A DNA stretch of 64,000 bases from Nematostella vectensis (Eukaryota; Cnidaria; Anthozoa; Actiniaria; Edwardsiidae), in contig NC_064040.1 of assembly GCF_932526225.1 (NCBI RefSeq), positions 7,723,181-7,787,180 of the forward strand, read 5' to 3'. The position numbers and the translations under genes are program-made. The first letter of the stretch is position 1, and every line of letters begins with the position of its first letter. Positions 1-22,500 of the stretch are shown here, piece after piece. A model generated the notes under the pieces. It was not told where the DNA came from. It worked only from the letters and a program-made list of their open reading frames with translations, and searched no databases.

Positions 1-559
1 GAACTGGCAGTTTGGGGATTCAGAAAGATTCATTTTGAATATAACAGAATTAGAGGGTAAAATATTGTGCACTATCTTGTACTGAAACACATTTAGAAAG
101 GTTTCAGATGTGACTTTAAATAGTAAAGCATAAACATCTTCTAATTCCGTCAAAAGAGTCTAATATTCGTTTTTCAGCGGTTGGGGCGGCGAAAGCTGCT
201 GTAACAAGTAATTTTCGGTGTGCGGCGCAGGCATGTTAAGTTACCTAGTTCCAGGAGTGCCTTTTGGTTAAAAGCTTTAACCTCATCCATTGGTTGTTCG
301 TCATCCTGCCATCGCTGCTTTGTTGACGTAATGGGAAACAGCATTATACACTCCCATGATTGTAAGAAAATTGCAATCTAAATCTAAATCGTGGTACGTT
401 CGAAATTCTGAGATAGAAATAATTACTCCTCTAGCAGAATATAGAGATCGTGAATATATGTTATGCCTGCCTGACGCCATTTCCTATAGTACAAAGTTTT
501 GTCTCCTATCTTACTATTTTTATTATTCCATATTATGTCATTATACCATCTTCGGGATG

Positions 560-1179
560 GGCCAAACTGTTCTTCCGCTATATCTGCTATATTTGCCCAG
601 TATTAATAATAAATACGGTATAGAAAGTGGGAATGACATTATGACATTCTGTGCTTAAAAGTGAGACATCATAGTTACAAAAGAGCATGAAAGTCCCCCC
701 GAATTTCTGCAGATAATGAAGAGGAATGATTTTCCATGGTGCGATAGAATCACTTAAAAAACGTTTGGCCCATGATAGTTTCAAAGACCTTTCAAAAGTA
801 TTGAAATCAATCATGTTCAGGCCGCCGTGTTTTTTCACTCCGATAAGTGTAGATTTATCTTGTGGGTTTTACCATTCCAAGCAAAGTAAAAAATGATGCC
901 ATCTATTTTCTTACCAAACCCGGGCGGCGACACTAGTGAGGTCATTGATTAAACAAGTTTTGACAAACCCAGAGTCTTAACAATATTTATCCTTCCGAGT
1001 AAGGTGAGATTTCTACCCTTCCAAGTATGCAGCAGCTTTTGTAGACTTTCCGCTTTGTCTTCAAAATTAAACTTGTCGTTCATTTCATTGTCACACGAGA
1101 AAGCGCAACCAAGAGCTTTAATCGGATGCCTAGGCCAATTCACACCCAATAGAGTCTCGCGCTTCTCTTTACCGAACAC
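560..1179 (-). mobile_element. Decayed non-LTR retrotransposon (LINE) fragment, C-terminal RT region
   Basis: Two minus-strand reading blocks (1179-949 and 838-587) in different frames show the style of the post-catalytic region of LINE reverse transcriptases. The first has W+GR+LTLLGRINIVKTL; the second has GGLNMIDFNTFERSLKLSWAKR. The gap and frame change between them, and stop codons, indicate a dead copy. No catalytic box or endonuclease domain is seen, and the element may continue to the window edge. The clade cannot be assigned from these bases. Confidence 0.6.
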
Positions 1180-1297
1180 TCAACATAATCGACGGGTATC
1201 CTGTGTTTGAAAAACAAACAAACGCGATTATTTTGTAGAGCGTGTTTTTGAAATTTAATTTTTGAAATGCAGTCCCGGTATAGAGTCTTAGAGTGTT

Positions 1298-1840
1298 TAT
1301 CATCTCTTGGAATACACGGTACAGTGTTTTATCATCTACTGGAGATACAGTTTTTTATTATCCACTAGAGGTAGATTGTTTTATCACCCCTGGAATACAC
1401 GGTACAGCGTGTTTTATCATCCATTGGAATACACGGTACAGCGTGTTTTATCATCCACCGGTATACACGGTACAGCGTGTTTTATCATCCTCCGGACTAC
1501 ACGGTACAGCGTGTTTTATCATCCACTGCAACACATGGTACAGCGTGTTTTATCATTACACGGTACAGCGTGTTTTATACATTGGAATAATCGGTATAGC
1601 GCGTTCCTTGGGATTACACGGTACAGCGTGCTTTATCTTCCACTGCCTGGAATTCACGGTACAGCGCGTTTTATCATCCTCCGGATTACACGGTAAAGCG
1701 CGTTTTATCGTCCACTGGAATACACGATACGGCGCGTTTTGTCATCCTCTGGAATACACGGTACAGCGCGTTTTATCATCCTCTGGAATACACGATACAG
1801 CGTGTTTTATCATCCTCTGGATTACACGGTACCGTTCGCG
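1298..1840. repeat. Minisatellite, about 30-35 bp unit, about 15 copies
   Basis: The unit reads roughly TGGAATACACGGTACAGCG followed by TGTTTTATCATCC, repeated with substitutions and length changes. It keeps two frames open on the plus strand (198 and 129 codons), which are by-products of the repeat and not genes. The rest of 1200-2565 holds poly-A and simple-sequence runs and no supportable gene. Confidence 0.9.
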
Positions 1841-2565
1841 TTTTTTATTGCGGTGTGTGCGTGTGTGTGTGGGGGATATGTTGTCTTAACAAAAAGAATA
1901 AAAACACTATTTTGAGGAATCAAGGGAATGAAATCATGTCAAATTGAATGGATATATTGGGGGTCAAATGCAGTGGTTACCGGTTTATCGAGCATCGACG
2001 TTCCGCTAGAATATCTGATTGATTCCCCCACAATATGAAGACTCCGCAATACACTTATCATTTAATATCAACATGCCTTTCACTGGTACATTACTTGTAG
2101 CAATTTCCTAATGGACTACTTTGAACATACATAATATTGTTGGTAGTGCATTAGTAAATAGAACCACCCCTTTCAGTGCAAAGGCCCTGTCTTTTTTGTG
2201 TTTTTGTAAACTGTGGCTGTGCTCGTATAGGACACTACCTACGGTACTTTATATATTTTACAATAATAATAATATCATGAGAATCATGGACGACTATGCT
2301 TGCAGGCACGGTAACAAAAAAAAAAAACAAAAAAAAAAACATACACACGCATTCAGTATAATCTGGACGAAAGAGAGATAAATTGAATGATGTTAAACCT
2401 TAACCTGGAAGATCAAATCTCTCTCCCTTCCCCTGTCTTCCTCGATGTTCGAGAATAATTGCACTGAAAAATAAAAAAGGCCGAGAATTCATTCCTCTTA
2501 CTAAGTGTTTTACTGTGAATAATATGCAAATCACCATGGGAAAGAAGATATACAAGGGTCGATTT

Positions 2566-12839
<10,274 letters not shown>

Positions 12840-13513
12840 TCCGTACTCTGACGATTGTTTTGCGATTCCCTGATGGTAATAGGGAGATCGCTATTTCCTT
12901 TGGCCGTCTTTCTTCGTTTTGGGACCCAATATTCGAGCTAAATTTTTCAAATCTTTTCGCAAAAGAAGTGAACTTCCTCCAAAAGCTTGTGGAGCGATGG
13001 CCGTACAATAAACAAACCGCTCCTGATTGGTTAGCTCATTGCCGCCATCTTGAAATGCCCGGATGTCGACCCTTCTATTGACGTCACAACACAGCAACGA
13101 TAAAAAGCCGACAGGGAACCGATGGTCTCACGGCAATACAACTCCACCCGCTGCTTGAGAAATAATAAAAAAACATGAAAACATTTTTAACTCGTCTATG
13201 CTTACACAGTCTGAAGTCTACATCTGGGATATCATAATCTTCATTATTGATTTTATTTACAGCATAATGTACATGCACATTAATTTATTTATTGTCTTTT
13301 GGTTTTAGAAAACATGAAGGTGCGCGGTAATTTTCCTCGTTTCTGAATAAAGTTAAGCTATTTTGACAATCTTATATTGTTTCTCTCTTTTTCTTCCATT
13401 TTCTTCCAACTCTGAACTTGTCACTATGACAACTGTCAGCATAAAGCCTGGCTGCCTGGCAAACAAAATGGCGGACTGATTCTCGGGAACCGCTCGAGAA
13501 ACAGGTCTTCAAA
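12840..13513. promoter_or_regulatory. Shared promoter region of PPP2R5 and DNAAF11
   Basis: The two start codons are divergent and 674 bp apart, with no other gene between. The region must hold both 5' UTRs and promoters. No TATA box or named factor site was identified with confidence. Confidence 0.6.
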
Positions 13514-16500
13514 ATGGTTCGAAGTGAGTGACATTTTCTTGCAATGTGAAGCGGAATATCTATTAACCATGAATTTACTTTTGTTTTCTGAACACTAGTC
13601 ACAGAAACGTTATTGAGAAAACGAGCTGAACACAACAATTGTGAGATTTTTACATTGGAAGAAATTTCACTCCATCAACAAGAGATTGAAAGGTAAAGTA
13701 AGCTTATATTATCTTTTTTTCTAATGCATTCTCTTTTATGCTTCTTATAAAGCATTTGCAAAATATGTAGATAAAAAGTGTAGAGATTATTCAATATTGT
13801 TATCATGATTTACTTTTGTGCTGATTTTTTATTTCTAATTATATGTGTTTTCTACAATTTATAGACTAGAGCTTCTTGATAAACTATGCAGAGATCTCAA
13901 AATATTATACCTTCAAAGTAATTTGATTCCAAAAATAGGTAAGAGCTAAGTTTACATACCTGTCAACTCTCCCGCATTAGGCGGGAGTCTCAAGATTTTG
14001 GACCCCTTCTCCCGCTCTCATGCGTTGAGCACCAAATCTCCCGCTTTTAATCGATTTTTATCGCTTCCCAAAAATTATTCTATAGAAAATCATCATATTG
14101 CCTATTTTCTATTAAAATATTTGAAACAACAAGCAAGCAACAAGCGAGAGCTTTCTATTCGGCAAACGCCTGCAAGGTTAAACCCACCCCTCACCCCATA
14201 AATAAATATACCCCACCCCTCCCCCAAACAGGTACCTTTATCCTGGATTTACATATAAGCACTTGATATGTACAATACTAATGCAAAAAACAGTTATCTT
14301 GCATGAAAATATGCAACTTGCTATAATGATAGATAAATTTGTCAATTAACTGTTTTACCTTGCTTTCTTGTTTTGTCTTTATTGATTTTATAAACTACTA
14401 AACATTATTTCTTTGCACAGTTTTAATAAAGTTTGTTGCACTGCATCCTTCCCTCATTATGAACATCAATTCTTCTGAATTTTCCACAAGACTCACAGAT
14501 TTTTGCCTTGTCTACTGCAGTCCCCCAGACTGATAAATAAAAATTCCTGGCTTTTCTGCCTAAGAAAAAAACATGAGATATGTTGTGTTTAATGCAAAAA
14601 ATCCCCCAGGTTTTATCTTTCTTCTCCCAGATTCCCAGAATCAGAATTATTGAACAAATAAAGAGTTCAACTGGAATCCTACCAGTCTTTTTTCAACCAA
14701 CACCCAGATGGTTTTATGGAGATTCCTCTTTCAGAAAAAAACACTAACAAGTAGTGTAGTACTATTAACTTGCAATACTGCAACATGCATTTGTTTTCAG
14801 AAAATGTTTCAAGACTCAAAAAGCTAGAATATATCAACTTGGCCCTGAATAATATCACCAGAATAGAAAATCTAGAAGGTATACTGTATTTCTATGATAA
14901 TATAATTGCAAATATGAATGTGAGGACAACAATGTAAAAGGGTTGTGGGCTGGATTTCTGCAGATAAGATAAAGGTTTTATTTATTTGATGGCATAGAGG
15001 GTACCACATTAGCAAAGACTATAACTTCATTTTCAAAGTGCAAGGGCAGATCTAAGGATAGCCAGGGGGGTGGCCGAGTAAGTACGCAGCTTCTCTGTCT
15101 CCTAGTATTTTTGTTCTACAAAGGAGTTCTTTTGTCTCTATTCTTCTTGTTCTTTGTGTCGAGGTGCGGATATTGTTCATTTGCCCAATCAAATTGCAGC
15201 TTGTAAGAGCTGTGTACTGACCCGGGTGGCCTAGGGCCCCCCCCCTTCTAGCAGCCAAAAAATACAACAATTGTATTCACTATTAGCTAAGATACAGGAG
15301 AAAATGCCTTGAAAGGATGCTCTCCTGTTTAAAATCCTGGCTACGCCAGTGAGATTTTGCCTAAAAATAAAAAAAAGTATAAAGAAGTCCAGAACAATGA
15401 ATCCCCCATTTCTTAAAATCCTTGCTTCAGCCTCCTTTAATTGGAACTCCTTGATCTGTACCTGAAATGTCTGTATCTTTTATACCCATCTCCTTAGGAT
15501 GTGAGTCACTAAAGAAGTTGGACTTAACAGTTAACTTTGTTGATGAATTGACAAGCATCAAGTCACTCAAATGCAACATTCACTTGCAAGAAATGTAAGC
15601 AGTTTCTTATAGATTTTATGTGAGAAACATGTTATAAAAACACGAGGACCAGAAACAGAACCAATTTGCAGCAGTTTGTCAGACAAAAGCAGTTTCCAAG
15701 TAAGAGTGTTGTCAGTGCCATAGCAGGGGGTGGGGCACATGCCCCCCCCCCCCCAATATTTTAAAAAAATATAAGAAAATGACCAGTAGGGGCATGGCTG
15801 TGCCCCCATTGTTTTCTTAGTGTTTCTAATTTGTGCCCCCCAATAATTTGAGGTTTACTACGGATATGGTGGTGGACTAGTTATACCTATATCTTTTGCC
15901 CTCACCAATCCCCTTTACCTGTAGCCATTACTGCTATATGATATTGCCTTTTTCTTCAAAAAAAAAACTAAACTTTCTCAACAATCTTTATTGTAGGTTC
16001 CTTACTGGAAATCCATGTACAGATTATGATGGTTACAGAGAATATGTAATTGCCACCTTGACACAGCTGAAGTGGTTGGATGGGAAGGAAGTTGAGAAAT
16101 CAGAAAGAATTCTTGCTCTTCAGGTTAGATGCCAAGATATTTTTCTAGTGAATACTATATATTTGGCAGATCTGCAAGGCTGCAAGACTTACATACACAG
16201 GCTTGTACATAGGGTGATGCACAGGATGAGTGCACACAGAGACTTGGATTATATTATATTGTAATTTTCCTTAAACTCTTATTTGCTCTTTTTAGGAGTA
16301 TGGAACCGTTTCAAAGAAGATTGAAGAACAACAAGAAGCATACAAACTAAAACAGGTAAGAAATATGTAGCTATATAAAAATTTTGTTTTACTGTGCAAT
16401 GGTTTTTTTTTTGTTATAACCTTAGATGCCACCCATTGGGCTGTGCCCAAGGGTGAAAAGCAACATGACAATGGCTTGAAATCAAACCTTTTTTGTAAGG

Positions 16501-19500
16501 GTGACCATTTCTTATTACTATTTTGACACAAGCAAAAGGAAAAAGAAGATTCCAAACATGATGAAAAACGCAAGGAAGATCGTCCCAAGAACTGGTACAC
16601 AGATATAGGGTGAGGCTATACTTTATGCTGCTTTGGGATAGGGGGTGTGGTGAAGGGGTTTTCTATGATTCATGATTATTCTGTTATTCATGTAAACAGA
16701 GAAATTGTGGTTGTGATTTATGAAATTGTGTATTTATGACCCATGAAATGGCTAGTGATGAAATAAACTTGTATGAAGCATGAGCTTTCTTCACCACCCT
16801 CTTGCAAAAATAACTAGACATGCCTTTACATCATAAAAATAAATTGTCATTTTTGGTTAAGAATTTTCATTTACTTTTTAGAAATTCTGATGACAGACCA
16901 GAAAGAATCAAGCAGGAAGAGGAAGAAGAGAGACGGTAGGGGAATATTGTTAGAAGGAGAGACAGTAGAGTGAGGGTTGGAGGGGGAAAACGGGAGGGTG
17001 ATGGTGGGAAGGGGGAGGCGGTAGGGTGAGGGTAGGAAGGGGGAAGCAGTAGTGTGAGGGTGGGAAGGGGGAGGAGGTAGGGGGAGGCGGTAGGGTGAGG
17101 GTGGGAAGGGGGAGGCGGTAGTGTGAGGGTGGGAAGGGGGAGGAGGTAGGGTGAGGGTGGGAATGGGGTGGAGGTAGGGTTAGGGTGGGAAGGGGGAGGA
17201 GGAAGTGTGAGGGTGGGAAGGGGGAGGCGGTTGGGTGAGGGGGGAAGGGGGAGGGGGAGGGTGGGAAGGGGAGGCGGTAGGCTGAGGGTGGGAAGGGGGA
17301 GGCAGTAGTGTGAGGGTGGGAAGGGGGCTGGCAGTAGTGTGAGGGTGGGAAGGGGGCTGGCAGTAGTGTGAGGGTGGGAAGGGGGCTGGCAGTAGTGTGA
17401 GGGTGGGAAGGGGGCTGGCAGTAGTGTGAGGGTGGGAAGGGGGCTGGCAGTAGTGTGAGGGTGGGAAGGGGGAGGGGGTAGTGTGAGGGTGGGAAGGGGG
17501 CTGGCAGTAGTGTGAGGGTGGGAAGGGGGAGGCAGTAGTGTGAGGGTGGGAAGGGGGCTGGCAGTAGTGTGAGGGTGGGAAGGGGGAGGGGGGTAGTGTG
17601 AGGGTGGGAAGGGGGAGGCAGTAGAGGGAGGGTGGGAGCAGAAAGGTTGTGGGGTGGAGAGAATGAAAGAAGGTAGGGTGAGGGCGGGAGGGGGAGAAAC
17701 TGGGGTGAGGGGGGTTCTTGAAAGAGTTCACCATGTGTATAACATGTGGCAGTTGTTGGTGTAGTGGGTTTGGCTGCCATATATAGTCCTATGGGGAGGG
17801 GGTGCACCGGTTATGTAGAGGTGGTCGTTGTATCAAGGTTGTTATTGCATAGACGTGTGTTTTTTTTTGTAGATGTTGTTGTGTAGTAGCTGTTATTATG
17901 TAGAGATGGCTGTGTTTAGATGTTGTTGTTTAGAAGTGATTGTTATTTAGAGGTAGTTTTGGCAGCTGTTGTGTAGGTGTTGTGAAGTGGTGGTTTTTGT
18001 GTAGTGGTGACTGTTGTCTTATAGGCAATTGTTGTGTAGAGGGTTTTGTGTGTGTGTAAGGTTGATGTGAATGATTATGGTGGTAGTCATGTAGGGTTAA
18101 CCAGATGACCAGTTATTCATAGACTCCCTTCCCCCCTCCCCTCCCTCCCCCACCCACCCCTTTCATCCTTCTTGGAAACAATCTTTGAGATAAGTAAACA
18201 GTTGTCGGGTACTAAGCTTTTCGAAGCAATTGTCTTCACCAAGTACCGTGCGTTGCTTGGCGGCATTCTCTCAAGATGCATCACGATATAACAAGTGGCA
18301 GTTGATAACTTCACTTTTGTCGTGTGCGTGGGGTCGACTTGAGGCGATCGCCGGATAATCACCGGCTTTTCTGACGATAATTGAATGATTTTCGCAAAAT
18401 ACCCAGACAAACAGACAGTTCGGCTCCTTTGCTATGACGGTAATTGATGAAATGGAGACCCACTGGGCCAACGATCGCTAACACGTATCTTGGTTCACCT
18501 GGCGAGCAACGAGCTGCCGACAATTGTTTTTTGTGTGTCGACTGTGTATTTCTTATCTATTCAATTCTTTGTGCGTACTGGTTTTACAGTTGTATTCTTA
18601 TGCTTGTGTTTTTATAGGCACAACGGAAACGGTCAAAATACTAAGTTAGCATTTTCTACTCCCGAATAACACTTTACCATAGAAATCTATTTCCTGCACT
18701 ATTTACATAATTGATATCAGTTTGTTATCATATTGTTATCTTTTTTGTTATCAGAATTAACTTAAAAGCTCGATGTGTTATTTTTCATAAAACTAGCTAA
18801 TGAAGAGAACAACGTTTGATAATGTCGATACATGTGTCATTCATTTATTTATATATATATATTAGATTTATTTATTTGTTTGCTTTTGTTCACAATATTT
18901 AAACTTAATTATGTAATCGTGCTTTGGTACACGACTCTTTCTCGTCTTGATAAAGTAAGCGATATCATTTGGACACACTTTGTCTCTTGCGCATCTTAAC
19001 ATCTGTGTGCGAAATTGCATCCGTTTGATTTCAATTCGACTTCTGTTTGCATAGCGGTCAGATAGCAGTCTACACAAGTTTTATAATTCGAGATTTTGAA
19101 CGTCACGTTTGTATTTGTATAGGCGACAACAGCGCATGAAGAGGGAAAAAAGTATTCACGACGCGGGGCGGGAAAATTGCAATACCTAAACAACAACTTA
19201 CAGAGCAACAAGTAGAACCGTGAACACCGGAAATATATATGGAATGTTTGTTCCGACCAATCACTCGCAAAATATTGAAACAGTCAACTAAAAGCATGCC
19301 TCAACAAGTCTCAGTGTCTGAATTCTCGCGTCTGATTCGTCAAAAGACAATAAGCATTCCACACATATTTCAGGTGTTCACGGTTTTACTGGTTGCGCTG
19401 TAACCCGCTCCAAGGACCGCATGACCTAGGACTGCAAATATCACGCACATACTGCCACACCCAGAGTGTTACTCGCGGCAATGGATATGACGAGGGGGTC

Positions 19501-22500
19501 AAATCATTATCGTTACCATTATTATTGTTGTTGTTGTTGTTTTTATTATTTCGAGCTTTCCGAAATTATGATTGAATCACTCTCTGCCATGCGAGTACCC
19601 TTCTACGCTTACGTTTACCGTTTATCCTTTAAGTCACCTGCATGTAAAGTAGTCGTCTCCTAAGCAGTGGTTTTGATCCCTGTCCCGCAATACGCTTGAG
19701 CATAGTATACAAAGAGTTCAAAACGACAATGCTGTGCAGATATTTTATAGCAGTACAATATTTATTCTACATGTTCCGTTGTTTTTCCTGTTCAGATACT
19801 GGCAGGAGAAAGTCGAGTACACGCCGGAGTCGCGAATGGAGTTGCACAAACACATGGAAGAGAAACGCAAGCGTCAGGATGAAAGGGACAGACAGTATGT
19901 AACCGTGACCACCTCAAGGGCGCTAGGAACAGTGTTTGTTAAGCCAAATTTTGATAATAAACCACGACTTTCCCTCGTATTTGGCTAAAATGTCCCTTCT
20001 TTGCGACGGGCGCTCCGTGTTTGATGAGAAAACCCGGACAAGTTACGTTGCGTAATCCGAGCTACTATCCCGGCGCGCGAACTTTCTCCGGCGCGCGAAC
20101 TGTCCCCAAGGCGCTAACCGAAACGTGACCGACTAGGAAAATAACGTTTCGGCTGCAAACACTGTTCCTAACCCTCTTGCTACCTCTCATTTGCCAGCCC
20201 TGTTGATATCTTACGAAAAGTGGCAGAATAGAATATCAGAGTGTGCTCTGCCGTTTTTAGTATTCTGGTTCAATATAATGACTATTTAAGTGTTTTGGCT
20301 GATGTACCCATAACAACACGGCATTGATTGAGTATTGAAATGCAGACAAAGGCAACCTCGTAGCAATAAATAACAACAGAAAAAAAACATGCTATTTATT
20401 ATTATGTTCAGTAGATAATCTCCTTCCTGTGTGAACCATGTTCATTTGGTGCCATATGGTTAAAGCCTTGCATTCACTCCACTCATGCATACAGCCCCAA
20501 TGAACAACCAAAATTACCTTCAGAAAATGCCAAAATGACTCGCTCCTATAGGCGCTGGGCAAGGGCGGGTAAGGAGGGCAGATTGGTAGCAAACTGTCTT
20601 CTTGTTACGTATATATGATTCTTTTTGCATCTGTCACAGCTTTGATTGATATATACTATGCCCTAGCTTTATTGCCGTTAGTCAACGTTGATTTATACGG
20701 GTGTTAACCACTATAATAAAGTACGGTGTTATCTCGATGCGATAGTATCTATATAGAGATCACGATTTCGGGTCCTGTCAGTTGTAAAGATATATTGAAA
20801 ATTATCTTGATGTAACAATGTTTCCGGTCGCTTGCCATTATCGTTTTACGTAGATTCTCTAGAGAAATTCATCGATGAGGGATTTCCACGGTAAATTTCA
20901 CGCGAAAAACGAACTCGACGAATCCTATAGTCAAATGCTTTTTTATGGTGGAAATACTTTTATGCTATTTTTAGTTGGCGAAGATTTTGAAAGTCTTCCA
21001 ATTCCACTTTTCAACCTTTGAATTCCACTAATGAGAGTGCGCGTAAGAATTTGACTATAGGATTACACTGTATTTATGTTTTGAATAAACGTTGCCAAGC
21101 CTAGAACACATTCGTTTGTATCACAGGCGACTTGAGGGGGATCAACCAAAACGGGTCACGAAATTCTTTACTGAGGATGGCAGACCCTTAAATCTGAATC
21201 AGGGCAAGTAAGTATTAGCAGGAGACCATCATGGTCTCTTGGTATTAGAGATGTAAATCTTTTCTGTCTCCATGGAAAACATATTTAACTGAAATATATG
21301 ATATATTTACATCATTGTCTAATCGACATCATCTCATCACCACCTTACCATGATCTCATTTTCTGTTAAACATTATCACGCATAATCACATATCACACGC
21401 ATCACCACCATCATCCCATCATCATTGTCTGATCAAAATCTCAAAATCCACAAAAAGATTAATCTTATCAAGTCAATCAAGTCATTTTTTCTAAAACATT
21501 GTCCTCATCATTACCTCCATTAACAACCACATTATCATGACCGTTTTTTCATTGTCCTTTCTATCTTCACCTTTACCATTACCACCACATTATCCTATAA
21601 CGTTAGTTTGTTTTGGTGAATATCATACTTATAATCACCATCAACACAACAAGCATCTCATAATAGTCCGCTCGTTGACATTTCTTCATTTTTTAAATTA
21701 CATTAACTTTTATGTAAAATTCAAAGTTCCAGTAGAATTTTTAGTAATAACAAATCATTGTATTTCTTGCTTATATAGGCTGGATTTCTACCTGACTGAC
21801 GACGAAGAGAATAACACATTTATCCTCGATTTGGCATGCTACAAGTAAGTATACGCATAGCTGAGATCGACCGTGGAGATTATCTGCATTAAGCATGTGT
21901 GACCCGGTTTTCAAAGTTGAAAATTCTCGAGATTTCATATAACCCCTAACACCACTTATTTCCCAGACACGTCGACACTTCCCTGATTGACGTGGACGTA
22001 CAACCTCATTACGTAAGGGCAGTCATCAAGGGAAAGGTACCCACGCCAAAACAAACCTTTGTGTCAGAGCCATAGACTTGCCCTATGTAGCCTCTTTGAT
22101 TTTCCCAATAGAGCGCGCGATCTAATTGTTATTTTCCTAAATTCCTAAAGGCCCTGTCACACGTAGACTCTTCGGCTGCAACTTCTCTTGCAAAAAAATT
22201 TGTTGCAGGTCGCACGCGCCCTGACACACGTGAAGTTGCTTTATGCGACTTGAAACAATTTCTTGCAGAAAGTAGAAGAGCGTTCTACTTTTCGTGCGAC
22301 TTTGAGAAATGCAAAAGAAGTTGCAAAGGGGGTGTCACTCGCAAAAAATGCACGTGCGACTTGCAACATTTTTTTTTTTGCGAGACAGGTCGCAAGAGTA
22401 ACGTACGTACGTGTGACAGGGCGAAGCAAACTAGTTTGCGTACCAAGCGCAAAGAGCTGAAGAAGATGAGAGATAGACCCCGCGCGCCTGGAGAGAAAGA

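Noticed and set aside
1293..1889. 198- and 129-codon plus-strand frames
   Set aside because: Both are translations of the 30-35 bp minisatellite.
16950..17807. 285-codon proline/serine/histidine-rich minus-strand frame
   Set aside because: Antisense of the G-rich minisatellite in DNAAF11 intron 9; low complexity with no start context.
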